The notes beneath the pieces are model-generated. The model made no database searches, was not told the DNA's origin, and saw only the letters and a list, made by a program, of their open reading frames with translations. The position numbers were made by a program, and so were the translations under genes. From Turnera subulata (lineage: Eukaryota > Streptophyta > Magnoliopsida > Malpighiales > Passifloraceae), in assembly GCA_028386065.3 (NCBI GenBank), contig JAKUCV010004874.1:40545-104544 (forward strand): 64,000 nucleotides of DNA, in the 5' to 3' direction. Below are positions 45,151-57,315 of the stretch, piece after piece; within the stretch, counting starts at the first letter, position 1, and each line of letters starts with the position of its first letter.

Positions 45151-45895
45151 ACCAAGTGCAGTAAATTTCCAATTTCTTTTGCTTTTCATTTGGTTATTTT
45201 TGTTATTTTTGTGTGTTTCTTTTGTTTTTAATCAATCAGGTGCTGAAATTTGATGGAAAAGGGAATCACAAAGTCAGAGATTCGTCAGGGAAGTCCTTCT
45301 ATACCCTTTTTGATGATAAGTCTTCTTCATTTCTTTGCAAAAAGGGACTTGAGCCTGTGTTGAATTTCTACAACACCCTAACACCTCATTCGATAATCTC
45401 TTACGTTTAGGGAATCTCTAGAATTAGGGAAGGTCCGAATAGGTAGGGCTAGGACTAGGTTCTCTACTGAAAAACTTCCTCTTGCCCGCACTAACTATAA
45501 AACTGGGACAGCATGAGCAATAGGCTCAGCTTGTTGCAGCCAATCTGCCCCGCGCAATAAAGGATAAGGAAGTTTTGCCTTAAACACGTCATAACACAAC
45601 CACCCAGTAGGATTATTCCTTCTCCCATCCACGTGTCATTCAATTCTGAAGGGATATAACTCTCTGCCAAAAGTGGGCATACAGACAGATAAATTGGGCG
45701 GCAAAAAGACACTTCCCATCAGACATACCCCTTCACATTCCTCTCTCTCAACGTCTCTGAACAGGCATTAATTGCCTATACAAGACAACCCTTACCCTTC
45801 CCTTTTCTACTTCATCTTCCTTTTCCAAACTCTGCCGCTACAACCCTACATCCACAACCATTGCTCCATACCACTAACATCTCCACCATTCAGCC
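45151..45895 (+). other. Spacer between pol and the second ORF of the Athila-like element
   Basis: T-rich, then a C-rich leader (45760-45895) of the kind that precedes the second ORF in Athila elements. No recognisable frame. Includes AGCC/CAGC words of the inverted motif near 45510-45545. Confidence 0.5.
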
Positions 45896-47935
45896 ATGGC
45901 CAACAACAACAACACCAACACAAACAACCAACCACCCTCCTCTTTCAACCAAAACACAACCGCCCCTATCACCTTCCCCCTTCGCATCACTCGCCCTCTG
46001 TTCTAGGTTGTCTATCGCAACCTCCCCATAAACCCACCACCACTGCCACTATTCCCCATCCAACCAACACACCAACGACACCCTGACCTCCTTCCCCTAC
46101 ACGAACTCATAACCCTCTTTGCCCAATTATACCCACCTACCACCGCCACACCACCACCTCCACCTTACTCGCCCTTCCTGCACCTCTAACTGCCTCCGAC
46201 ACCGACACCAACACCGAAACCACACCAGACACCAACATAACCGCCCCACCAACAACATAACAATACCACCGCAAATGCCGGCGACCACAAACCCCCGAAA
46301 CCATCATCGACCTCACCATCAACCCATCAACCACCACCATGGTCAACCCAGAGCCAATCGACCTCAACCTCGAACCCACACCAGAACCATCCACCACCCC
46401 TACCGTTCCAATCCGCCATCCAAAATGCCCCCGCACTCGCTCAACAACCGCTAAAACAACCGCCCTCCCAGAATCTTCCACCGCCGCCGAGGCCCGATCC
46501 AAGCACAACCAAGACTGGCCTCACGAACCACCCACACCACCGCCCACCAATGAACCAGAGACAGAGGAGGAAGAAACACAGAGCAGTGACGATGAGGCAG
46601 AGGACATGCCAACCCTACTCAGCGCTTTTTTCTTCCAACCTGCAAACGCCAGCCACTGACGCGCCTGGGCATTCGCAAAAACCCAGACAGTGCTTGTCAA
46701 CTGGTGGCTGGATATGGATGCACTCAAAGCCATCGGAGCCAGGAATGGCATGCGCCGATTCCTCCAACCAGTGGGGTGGTTGCTGTTTGCCACACTAGGA
46801 GAGCCCACCTACGCTGACCTAACCAGCGAATTCTTCAGTTCGCTCTCCTGCCTGACCCCACAGGGTCAGCAGCCCGGCACAACACGATTCTATCTGGGCA
46901 ACGAGAACAGGGTTCTCACCATTGCCTAGTTAAATCAGATACTCGGGCTACCAAACGAAGAACACCAGGAGAGGCCAGCAGACTTTGCCGCGGAGAACTT
47001 TTGGAATGACATCTTCACCGACCCCGGATACAACTCCTCCACCAGTTCAGCCATATCATTCCGTAGCCACGTACTGCGCATCATCCAGCACTTCCTGTCC
47101 CACAGCTTCTACGACAGAAACAGGAGTCACTTGGCTGTTCAACACGAGGAGCTGTTCATCCTCTGGTGCATGGTGCACCGGAAACCCCTCAACACCGGCG
47201 CCATTATCCTTCGTCAATTCATCATACAAAGGAAGCCACCATACCTTCCAGGAGCCGGCATAATCACAAGGATTGCACACCATTTCCACCTTCCCCTGCC
47301 TAGTTTTGAGTTGGTTAGCAGAACCGTCTGGATCAACTGCGGCATCCTCAATAGAATGCACCTACCCGCCCCACAGCCTCAAGAGAATAACCAGGAACAA
47401 CTTGAGGCTGTGGCAGAAGAGCTAGAAGCTGCACCATAGCCTCAAAGACAGGATGAAAATGACCCTGTACAGCCCCAACAGCCTGCCATACAACCAGCAG
47501 AGCAACCATAGACATAGCCTCAACCACAGCCTCAGGCTGTGACTCGAGACCAAGTGTTGGATATCTTTGAGCAGATGCAGGATTGGATTGGACAGCAAAT
47601 CATTCCCATCCTTCAGAACCAAACCCGCATTCAACAGACCCTTGCTGCTCACGGAGAACGCCTGCAGTGCCTCCAGGAGAGCATTACTGCACAAGAGATG
47701 CGCTTGACCTCCTCTTTGGGAGAAGCACGCACACACCTTAACCGGGACATCACTGAAGTGCGCGGGGATCACACAGACACAGGGCAGGGCCATGACTGAC
47801 TTCCATAGCCAGTACACGGCCCAACATGTGAAATTGACAGAAACCCTCACTAATTTGATGAACATGGTGCATGCCCTGACGCGGTCACCACAGGCAGGAC
47901 CTCCACCATCCAGCAACAAGCACCAACGCCGCTAA
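45896..47935 (+). pseudogene. Envelope-position ORF of the Athila-like element
   Basis: An N/P/T-rich beginning (MANNNNTNTNNQPPSS at 45896) leads after frame changes into one long frame from 46339 (MVNPEPIDLNLEPTPEPS) to 47799. The conserved centre is WLDMDALKAIGARNGMRRFL, TYADLTSEFFSSLSCL, TRFYLGNENRVLTIA, and AAENFWNDIF, HEELFILWCMVHRKPLNTGA. This is the 'putative plant transposon protein' type of domain that follows pol in Athila elements. The tail has coiled-coil-like QMQDWIGQQIIPILQNQTRI. Stops at 46659, 46929, 47439, 47511 and 47517 sit at CAG- or CGA-like positions, and the last 45 residues (to 47935) are in another frame. Its function is unknown; no signal peptide or membrane segment is seen. 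Confidence 0.7.
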
Positions 47936-49458
47936 CTCCACCTTTCCAGCACCTCTAGCCTAGTTTTAGGATGTCTAACCCCTACCATATAGGATACAAC
48001 TTTCAGTTTGGGGTATTTATCATTGTGTTTAAGAATTAGACCTTTTGTCTTTCATTTTCGGTAATGTGTTTTATTTTGTTTATCGTTGTTATGGCATTGC
48101 ACCTTTCTTTTGTTTAGTTTTGGGGTATTTTAGGGTGCAAATGCCATTTTATGCCTTCTGTACTTTTCTGTTGATTCAATGCATATTCAAATGCTTATCT
48201 ATTTTTTATTTTGCTTCTCCACAGTGTGAGCCTGTCTTTATATTTATGCATCTTCTACATTTTCCATTTAATTCTGCTCATACTCTAATCTCAGGACTTG
48301 TCTCGTTTCCAAAACAAGCAGAACAGGCATAATCGAACAATTACACAACATGAAATCTGTAAGATAAGAAGGATCTTGCTAAATGGTTTTCTACATGACA
48401 CAGGCTCAGCCTGCCTACCTCAGAACAGACCCTTGTCTCTGTCAAGGCGAAATTCAAGCAAGAGTCCTTCAAGCAAGGAAAGGATCTAGGCCATCTTTTG
48501 CATACCAACAGACCACATAAATCCATACCACACTCATCAATCCATTGCAACCCCATTACAGCCAACTAGGATGGCCCTAATTTATTTCTTCACCCTGCTC
48601 ACCTCACCTCAGCCACTTGAAGCCGAAGGGGCCATCATATGCCAAGGCACAATTTCATTCCAACAGCCTCACCCTGTTGATGAGTCTGTGAACGAGATTC
48701 AATCCCATCAAGCATCTGAGACTGTTTGCACTTAACAAATACATACCCAGAATGTTACCATACATCTTGTACTGCTCTCTTCCTAGCTGCAACAATAAAA
48801 AAAAAGAGAGAGAGAAAAGAACAAAAAAAAGGCAGCCGGCGAAGAAAAGAAAAATATGGGAAGGAGAAATGAGGAGAAAAAAAACATTTTGTGAATCAGA
48901 CTACTTCTCAAACAAGAGGATACATTTAGCCTCTGGGTAGCATGAAAACTCAAGGGGTACAAAATCAAACAGTCCCTATACAGCCTCATACTGTTCACAA
49001 ATTAAAATGGAGGTTTCAAGTTCACAGGCCACCAACATTTGCTCAACCCATCCACCATCCATTGACAACCATCACCCTAACCTCGGTACAACATAGAAAA
49101 GTCCTAGAGATCCTTGCTTGATCACTGTTGCACATTAGTGGAGATAAGGGATGATGGGTCTGCATATGAGGCAATGTTTTTCACTTCCCAAAAAAAAAAT
49201 GATTCTGGCAGGATCCCTTTGACGACAGATGATTGGAGGTTAGTTGCAAGATTATTCCTGTAAATTTGTATTACAGAAACACTTGACAAGGAATTTAATT
49301 GGAGTTGATGCAGTTTTAAAAGAAAACAAGGGGATTCCTAAATTAAGGCGTCACATGGGAGAAACCCGATGAAAATTTGGATGCATTGGAACTGCCCTTA
49401 CTTCTTTCCAAAATCATGTCTTCTTTTTTTTTTCTGATTGCTTGAGGACAATCAAAAT
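47936..49458 (+). other. 3' untranslated region of the Athila-like element
   Basis: Begins with a TTTGGGGTATTT word at 48006, repeated at the polypurine tract. Contains CAACAG/CTGTTG arms seven bases apart (48661-48679), ACAG/CTGT (48980-48994) and a purine-rich run (48790-48890). No gene seen. Confidence 0.6.
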
Positions 49459-49476
49459 CTTCAGTTTGGGGTATTT
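49459..49476 (+). other. Polypurine tract region of the Athila-like element
   Basis: TTCAGTTTGGGGTATTTT directly before TGATGCATG. The lead-in TTGAGGACAATCAAAATCTT is typical. Confidence 0.7.
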
Positions 49477-51645
49477 TGATGCATGTGAAATATGCATAGT
49501 TTAGGGCATAATTTTGGACGCAAATTGTTCTGAATTCATTATGATTATATGCCTCCTATGCAATATTCCACTATATTCCTCCAATTTCCATCCCTTACTG
49601 TATGAATAGTGATTTCAGGAGCATTTTAATCAATTCAAGAGGATTTCATTGAAGAATGTGAAGATATAGCATCAGCCATAGCATGAGCCTGTTGCAGAAC
49701 CCTTGAGCCTGTCCCTGAGGCTGTTGTTCATCGAGAATTCAATTGAAGGCCTCAAACCACCTTCAAATCACAAGTTTTCTACTGAAGCTCGTTTCCCTCA
49801 CTTTTATCCAAGAAGTCCTCATGACACCTCATCATCGGCAGAAGAAGCAAAAGTCAATTGAAAGGAAAGTTTGAAGAAGAACTGCAACAGACCCAAGCAC
49901 AGCATCAGCCTGTGTGTCCTGCAAACCCAGAAATTGCAGAAGGAATATAAAATTTACACCACTTGCACCACCTGCTCCACCAACATAAACAAACATTCTC
50001 CTGGCATCCCAGAGCACTTTCCATGGAAAAAGGAGTAGGCACATGCTACTCAGAGGGAATCCACCTTAAAGAACAATTATCCTCAGCAAGGGGCACCTTG
50101 GAACTTACAATCCACAAATCAACTTGCTGCCCATCACGCCTATCCTGACAACACACGCTCGAAAACTGACGACACAACTTGCCCAAACGCCCATACTTTC
50201 CAGCAAGTTGGGAGGAAGAAGAACAGGAGAGCTGCACCTGCAAAAGAGGAAGGGGAAAGACAAGGAGTAGAAGGGAATCCCGTCGACAAAGACACCCCTC
50301 AAACTTACAGAATTCCTGGAACAAAGGTGGGACCCAGAAACACCAAAGGTCTAAGGGAAACACGATTCTGCAGCCTTTCTGGGCAGTAATCGTGTTGTCC
50401 CTAACCTCCAATTGTCCAAACCACTATGCCATTCCATACTTCTATCTGCTTTGTAATTTCGATTATGAACTAAACAACCCCTTCTTAGGTTAAAGGGGTG
50501 AACATGTCTTTAATTTTAATACTAAACAACCCCTTCTTAGGTTGAAGGGGTGAACATGTCTTTAATTTTAATGCAATGGATTGCTTGCATTATGTTCTTA
50601 ACCAGTCCTTTTTATTTTGGTTATTGCAAACTTGCACCATGTCTGAGTCTTGATCAAACCCATGCATGATTACAGGTGGCTAGCTGAAGGACCGAAAGGA
50701 GAAACCTTAGCCACTGGAACAACATCAACCAGCCCTTAGTTTTTAGCTTTTGACGAGAGTTAGAAACTAATTGAGGAACTAGCCTCAACACCACTCTTAA
50801 ACCCTTGAGTTTGACCGATGCTAGAGCATTAGGAATGTGAGAACCATGGGAGGCACCTGTAAGCGAAAGCATATGGGTGAAGTATAGGTTGAGAGCGCCT
50901 GTAAGAACCGATTCTATTAATTGACTCTTTTGCTATCAACAGCCTCGGCCTGTACACAGCACAGCATCAGTCTGTGCCTAGTACAGCCTCAGTCTGTGAT
51001 AGCATAGTAAAAAAGATAACAAAATTCCTAATTTGATTGTTGATTGACTATTGGGCAGAATCCTATTAATTTAGTAGCAGCCTGGTGAAGGACCGAAAGG
51101 AGAAGCCAGGTGTGCTAGACCAACAATAATCAACCTTCACTCCTTAGCCATTCGAAAGAAGATAGGGAGAGACTGTGGGTATTAGCACCAACATTAAACT
51201 TCATCCTTAAGTAGACATTTACTCTAGTGACAGGGGGTAGATGGAAGCTTAGGGAACTATTAATAAGATCGAAAGCCGTTGATAATACTTTAGGTTGGGA
51301 GCCCCTTCAAGACATCTCATTATTCACAGCCTCACCCACAGGCTCAGCCTGTGACTGAGGCTGTCGAGCAATTTATATGTATAAAATAGGACATGTGAAC
51401 CCCGGATGCCTAAGAATCCACAAAACTGATACCTTCCTCATTTAATCAATTGTTACATTTATCTTTCCTGTCTAGTTTAGATTTTAATCATCATTCACCC
51501 AAATCCATCCTTATTTAATTATTTTCGAGCCTAGTTCGTCTTAAATTGAAAGGAAACAGACTCAACCCTTGTAGATATGACCTTGATAAAGTACTACAGC
51601 AACCCTGTGCACTTGCAGGAACCAATTGCGACAGCACGCACATCA
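49477..51645 (+). repeat. 3' LTR of the Athila-like element
   Basis: Matches 37600-39724 closely. It carries a tandem 52-bp duplication (50469-50520 and 50521-50572) and better-kept inverted motifs: CACAG/CTGTG at 49898-49914, 50960-50976 and 51337-51353; ACAG/CTGT at 50939-50953 and 50983-50997. Confidence 0.9.
50469..50572 (+). repeat. 52-bp tandem duplication in the 3' LTR
   Basis: Two adjacent copies of ACTAAACAACCCCTTCTTAG... to ...TTTAATTTTAAT, one base different (GGTTAAAGG versus GGTTGAAGG). The 5' LTR has one copy, so it arose after insertion or by an unequal event. Confidence 0.9.
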
Positions 51646-52205
51646 GTGGTAGGAGGTAAAAAGTGCAAAAACGTACAGAAGAGAGCGCAACTCTTTGGGT
51701 GGGGAAAATGAAGGGAGGAGCCCTCTATTTATAGTTATTCTGGGGAGTGGTACTATCGTAATTATGGGTCCAGGTTGTTACTCATGGCTTCAGTTATAGA
51801 AATTTTCAACATCACTGATTCATAGGTTCAGTTCAAAATTTGTGACCATGGAGGCTTCCGGTTAAGATTTATACGAAGCTCGAAAGTGGTCAGCCCGGAC
51901 TTAAGAAAATTATAGGAAAAAATGTAGGTGACTCGTCTATGTGTTAGGAACATGATCATGCAAAGAAACGGCTTGAATTTTAGACAAAACCTGAATTTTC
52001 GCACTTGGAAAGTTTTCGGGCAACTGAAGCCATGATTGAAGCCGTCCGGCTAGGGGTGGCAGGTAGTTGTGACCAGCCATGGCTTTAGGCCTTCCCGGCT
52101 TCCCTGCAACTTGGAAATGCATTTATGGGATCTTCCTGACCCCAAAAACTTCTGAAAAAATCAATGTAGATTTGCTGAATTGTCGCAGATCTTTCAATAT
52201 AAATA
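51646..52205 (-). repeat. LTR-B (- strand), 5' piece
   Basis: Continues the - strand LTR-B past the Athila-like insertion. It contains a TATA word (CTATAAATAG at about 51729-51738, - strand) and several GGCTTCA/TGAAGCC words also found in the + copy (53300-53340). Its left five bases are the right target duplication. Confidence 0.65.
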
Positions 52206-55200
52206 TTGTTAGACCCAAATTTTGCCCCCATGTTTTAGTGTCGTGGTTTTGCATCTAGTTGTGTCAAGTCACATTCTGTCACATTTGGAGTCTATAAAAA
52301 TCTGAAAAATATTTCTTTAAGGTATTTGGGGGTCAATATTTAGTGTTACGACGCATTAAGAGTGTCCCAGGACTTCTCGGAATATTTTCGGAATTTTCTA
52401 GAAAGTGGTCGTGTTAGCACCTAAATTTTACCTCCATTTTCTCAGAAAGTTTTTTTTTTTTGTCAAAGGACGCTTCCCCATGGTAGAATAGACCCGAGAT
52501 CAGCCAAAGAAAGTGTCGAAAGTGTCTCCAGAGTCCCGGACTATTTTTGAGATTTTCTAGAAAAAAAAAATAAGAATAGCCAGAAGCCATAGTGTGAAGC
52601 CATGGGTCAACAACTTTGACCAAGTCCTTTTTGGACTTTCTCCAAAGAATTTTCAAAAGATTTTTACTTCAAAAATCCGAGGCGTTTACGCCTTTATTTT
52701 TTCGTTAATTTTTCGGGTACCGAAAGGTCTCGAAAACAATTTTTGATAAAAATTGGACAAGCGGGACCATTGGCCTGTGACCGAGGCGGTCACCACGATG
52801 ACCAGGCCGGCCAAGGCTGACGACGCCCGTTTTTTGACCAAAAATGCATTTTAGACCCAATTTTTTAGCCATTTTTTTCTACAATCATTTTTTTTAGGGT
52901 AGAACACACCTCTTAAAATTTTCTCAGAATTTTTCGATACTTGGGTGGGCCACGTTTTTGAATTTTCAAGCGGTTTGGCCTGAAGCCAAAGAATTTTTTG
53001 TCAAAAACTCATTACTCGTCCATTTTTCAAACGTTTGTTGCAACGGTTGCGTTTGAGACATGAAGAAATATTTTTCTGCTTTTTTTTGCGAATTTTTCGA
53101 CGTTGGAGCAGGCTCTAGTTTGAATTTTCAAAGTTTTAGCCTGAAGCTATGACCGCTTTTTCAAACATTTTTAGAAAACATGTCTCCCGACCGATTTGCG
53201 TGTCGTTTTTTTGCAGTTAGCACAAGATGGCGCAGAGAGGAGCCTCCAGGACTTCTCTTGGAACTTTCTCAGCACCAGGCGGGCCCCGTTTGAAATTTCC
53301 AAAACACTATAACTGAAGCCATGGCCTGAAGTCATAGAAACCAAAATCAACTAACTTGCATAATTACGGCCATGCCATGGACCTAGCCTAGGGGGTCTCC
53401 TCCCCTCATTATTCCTTACCTAGAGAGTCGCATGCTCCAGTGCACGTTTTTGTACTTTTCTATCTCTTTCCATGTTCCGCTCTAACTGGAATAATAAAAG
53501 GTTTCACTTTTAGCCCTCTTCTACCTCTCTTGTCCAACTCTATGATCGGAATTCGGCGTGAAGTCGTTATTTTCCTAAGCATCTTTCTGCGGGTTAGAGC
53601 TCCTATCTCTCTCCCCATCTAAAGTTCTCTTTCGGGTTTCCATCATAACGTTACGATGCCGAAATTATTTTAGCAAATTGTCAACGCTATGCCGATAAAA
53701 TGTCCGGATTTATATCCGTGTGTCGTTACCGGTATGCCATTATAATGCCGAAATAATATCGGTTTTTGCTAACGGTACCATATGGAAACCCGTTTACTTT
53801 TTACGCACTTTTACTGATTCTTTGTGTTGCATTCATGGTTTAGGTTACTAGATTTATCATCTTTACATTTTTGCATTGTCTTGTTGCATTGTTATATTGT
53901 GCTTCCTTGCTTGCTTGTTCGATTGCATACTTGCTTGATTGCTTGCTTGCTTGTTAGTGTTGCATATTAAGGGTCCATGAGGATTAAATGGGTATATCTA
54001 CTAGGATAGGCCCTAAGCGAACTTCTGTATTTGATGCGAAAATCATTAAACTTTGTTGATCAAGATTCTTTCTAAAGTGCAAAAAATAATGATTTCAATG
54101 GTGATAATCTTTCAATGATGATTTCAAGTGTCTTTCACTGATGCTAAGATGATTTCCAATGCTTTTGTGCAAAACCCATTTGGGAATGAACATCTTTATA
54201 AATGCATTCTTTTGTGAAATCCACACATCTTTCTCCAAAATAAGTTTTGATACATAAAGAACTAAATTTTTCAAAATTGTATGTTTTTAAATAAAAATCA
54301 TTAAAACTTTGTTTCCAAACACAAAATGCTTTTGGTAAAGACTATCTTTTTGAAGTAATGTGAAAGAACTAAAATGAATGTTTTGACGCCAATCACCCAT
54401 TTTTGTTGTCGATGTTCTATGTCAGAAAGATGCAGGCCAAGGAACGCTAGTCAATCATTTCACACGAACTAAGAAAATAGTTTTCAGCTAATGAATTGCA
54501 TGTTTCAAAACTTGCTCACTTATATACTTTGGAAATTGCATACATGAGGTTTATGCACAAAATTTTCTAAACTTTCTCACCTAAGAAAATGTGATTGCTT
54601 GCACTTTCTTAAGTGTTTTGACAAAATTGAGTCCTTAGCTCTAGCACGGGACATAGAAGTTCATTCAAGTGAGGATTGGGCCAATCCTAAAAGAAGACCT
54701 AGGTTAGCCTTGGGGATCCCCATTTAAAAGAACTACGAGAGCATTGGACCCACTAATAGGGCGTATGCAGGCAGTCTCAAGCGGACGAGACGCAAGCTCA
54801 AATAATTTAACTTTTCGCATTGCGTTTCATATCATATGCACACTTTGCACACTCGCACTGCATATTTTTTTGTTTTTTTTTTGTAACATGAAGCATTTGC
54901 ATCAATCCGGCTATGAAATGTGCGCATTGACCTCTGCATATAATATTGTCGGCATCATCCAATAAAATCGACGACTAGCAGTAAACGAATACGCGAACCC
55001 TCCTCTTTGTTTCGAGATTTGTGCTTTATCCAGAGCCATTTGTGGGTTTTTCTCAAGTTTTCCTTAAATAAGCTCGGGTGGCGACTCCTTGTCTGTGGAT
55101 AATCGAGAGAACACCATGAACAGTGTGTGTCGTACATTCCTATGAGTTTGTCTGGATTTTTGATGATTACTTCTCGAGGAAGGGCTTGATGTTGTGAGCA

Positions 55201-55558
55201 AAGAAAAGAAAGTTAAGCGAGAGAGAGCCTCTCACGTCCTGGAAAGAAGTAATACAGTTCACAAGTCAAGCCCATCCTCAAGCAAGGAGCGAAATGAGCA
55301 AACTTGATCCAAGTGCGAATACCGTGCAAGCATATTTTGTCAAGGTCGTTAGGTTTTAAGTGAGACCGCTTGTAACTTCTCCAGTTGCATCTGGGAATAT
55401 GTTTGGAACGATGGTTCTTTGGGAAGTAGTTAACTCGTCTATTTTGGGAATCATCGAATCAGTTCTCTCCACTCGAATTGCAATATTCACAAATTGCAGG
55501 CCATCGAATTTAAGCCACGGTCACGAGGCAATATTCCTGCCAACTGAGTCGGGATGCA
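52206..55558 (+). repeat. LTR-B (+ strand), Tat-like LTR copy
   Basis: Starts TGTTAGACCCAAATTTTGCC at 52206, with a second similar start, TGTTAGCACCTAAATTTTAC, at 52412, so two LTR beginnings appear stacked. The body from about 53230 parallels the - strand LTR-B pieces. It includes GTGAC/GTCAC arms seven bases apart near 52777-52793 and a GGTGGCGACTCC word at 55077-55088 as in Tat LTRs. No internal coding domain follows. The large size may mean more than one LTR copy. Confidence 0.55.
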
Positions 55559-55900
55559 TTGTTAGAAATACCTCCCCGAGATTTCATGTGAAAAGACCAA
55601 AATGCCCCTTGGTTTGCAATCCAGTCAATTGTGACCGGTCATGGCTTCTTTCGTGACCCGTTGGTCACCGCGGGTGACTGGTAGGTCATGTTCATGACTG
55701 CTTGCTCATGGCCTAACACCGGTCAACCACCTTTGTGACCTATGAGTCACGACAATGACTTGAGCGGTTTCAGGCAAATTTTAATATGAGTTTAGCCATG
55801 CACCCAGAAAATTTCAAGAAAGTTCCGAGGGATTCCAGAATATTTTTGACCCGATATCCGATGGATGTTTGATTTCCAAAACCCTTAGAAAATATTTTAC
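55559..55900 (+). repeat. Further Tat-like LTR start with GTGAC/GTCAC arms
   Basis: TGTTAGAAATACCTCCCCG resembles the LTR-B starts. At 55653-55750 four palindromic words occur with six-base spacers: GTGAC/GTCAC 55653-55668, GTGAC/GTCAT 55674-55689, ATGAC/CTCAT 55694-55709, GTGAC/GTCAC 55735-55750. It ends near 55900 against gypsy sequence. Confidence 0.5.
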
Positions 55901-56834
55901 CGACTCTAAATACATCTAAAATGCGAATCACGAAAGCAAGCTTGGAGACTTGAAGAATGATGCATGCCATGGCTACGTTGGAGACGACAATGGCGACAAG
56001 TAAAGACCTTGGTGGTATTCCAACAAGCTCAAAGTTCATCATCACAAGCTCACTTTCTGAACCATGCCCAAGATTGGTTCTCACAAGAAATTCAAGAAGA
56101 GATGGAGGTTAAGTTTGGAGAGGAGCTTAAGGAGACGTGTGCTCACATTGGAGGAGTTTCAAGACAAGACCTAACAATTAGTCATTGAGCAGGAGGACCA
56201 TAGGCCATTTAATTAATAAATCTACTTATGATTTAATTAATTAAATGAGTTGTCAAATTTATTCTTTAATTATTTGTTTATAATGGACGTGGCCCATTAT
56301 TTAATCAAGCTATTTTGTGGACTTATGGGTAGGCGTCATGTGTGCGCCAATTTAATTCAATTCAATTTGGAATTGAATTGACAAGCAGGCCATTAAAACG
56401 AAGAGGCCCATCATGACAATTGAATTGTAATGTCGGCCAAGGTACTGCCGACTTAGCAATTCATAGGTTTAGTGGTAATTTATTTTATTATTTTTACAAG
56501 TCCAAGTCCACTAAGATTTAGTATTAGACTAGTATAAATAAGATCTTTGGGGTTCATATTTTGGACACATGATATTTTTATAATAAAGTTTACCTTTGAG
56601 GTTTTATTGATTGTGTGATTCTCTTGGTTTTACTTATCAAGTAATTAATTTGCTTGTGGCGTGTTTAAGATTCCTAGTGATTATTACTCTATTCTTGCCT
56701 AACAACTTTGTTTTGTTTTCAGGTGATAGAGGTAGTTGCTGAAACCCGTTGGTTGAATTGATTTCTGATCTTGGTGACTCGATTGATAAGGAGGTGCTAT
56801 CTAGCTTTGTTCTGGTAGTGTTGCCGTAACATCT
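55901..56834 (+). repeat. Gypsy LTR and 3' coding remnant related to the 16-19 kb copies
   Basis: The part 56560-56834 follows the LTR segments at 16577-17020 and 18411-18810 (TTGTGGCGTGTTTAAGATTC, GGTGATAGAGGTAGTTGCTG, AGCTTTGTTCTGGTAGTGTT). Before it lie a GTCGGC/GCCGAC pair nine bases apart (56432-56452) and a short open stretch (55964-56188) at the place of the polyprotein end. Ends with GCCGTAACA at about 56830. Confidence 0.6.
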
Positions 56835-56902
56835 AAATGCAACTAGAAGCGAGTGAATATAAAACTATTATCTTAAAATAAGCGGCCAAAATTTAGGTGC
56901 TA
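56835..56902 (-). repeat. Outermost tip of LTR-B (- strand)
   Basis: On the - strand it reads TAGCACCTAAATTTTGGCCG from 56902, like the LTR-B start at 52412 (TTAGCACCTAAATTTTACC). It sits immediately next to the direct repeat 56903-56910, so it marks the outer edge of the 31.5-kb insertion. Confidence 0.5.
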
Positions 56903-57307
56903 AAGCCTAGCTACAAGTGCAAGGGTATCATCAATTTCAATTCTTTCTCCTTAAGTATAGCCCTAAGCCGCCAATCTAGTCATGCTTCTAGTTACATTAC
57001 CAGATTCATCTAACTTGTTCTTAATCACTCACTTAGTGCCAATCATAGGATGATCATTCAGTCTAGGAACCAACTCCCAGATATTGCTTCTCTCTAATTG
57101 ATTTCAATTTCTCTTGCATAACTAAAATCCAATTTTCATCCAGAATGGCATCATGTTCTTAGTTTCAATTTGTGATAGGAAAGCTTGTTGAGAGTTTATA
57201 TTGAAAAGAGATGTGCGGTAGTCACCCTAGTGTTGGGTTACTAATAATTACTTCTCTTGAATGACTTTTTGGCACCTTTAGTTTGAAATGTGCGGTCTAA
57301 GCTTGAA
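56903..57307 (-). pseudogene. RT N-terminal part of the second copia element
   Basis: On the - strand: RSNIWELVPRLNDHPMIGTK, NKLDESGNVTRSMTRLAA and IDDTLALVARL, the conserved lead into copia RT (WxLVPRP, GTKWVFRNKLDE, DETFAPVARLE). It stops at ARL, exactly where the fragment at 25408 begins. Stops are frequent. Confidence 0.8.
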
Positions 57308-57315
57308 GGCTAATG

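Larger units (their letters stand above)
37600..51645 (+). mobile_element. Athila-like gypsy element, structurally complete, stop-damaged
   Basis: 14,046 bp with LTRs of 2125 and 2169 bp, a perfect 5-bp target duplication (GTGGT), primer-binding site, gag, protease, RT, RNase H, integrase, an envelope-position ORF and polypurine tract in order. The LTRs are very similar by eye. Stop codons interrupt gag, RT, integrase and the second ORF. A short inverted motif (ACAG, seven bases, CTGT) recurs at least 15 times in LTRs, coding and untranslated parts. It is inserted in LTR-B. Confidence 0.92.

Noticed and set aside
45772..46508. Long P/H/T-rich + strand frames and a V/G-rich - strand frame
   Set aside because: They are alternative readings of the C-rich beginning of the Athila second ORF, with no domain of their own.
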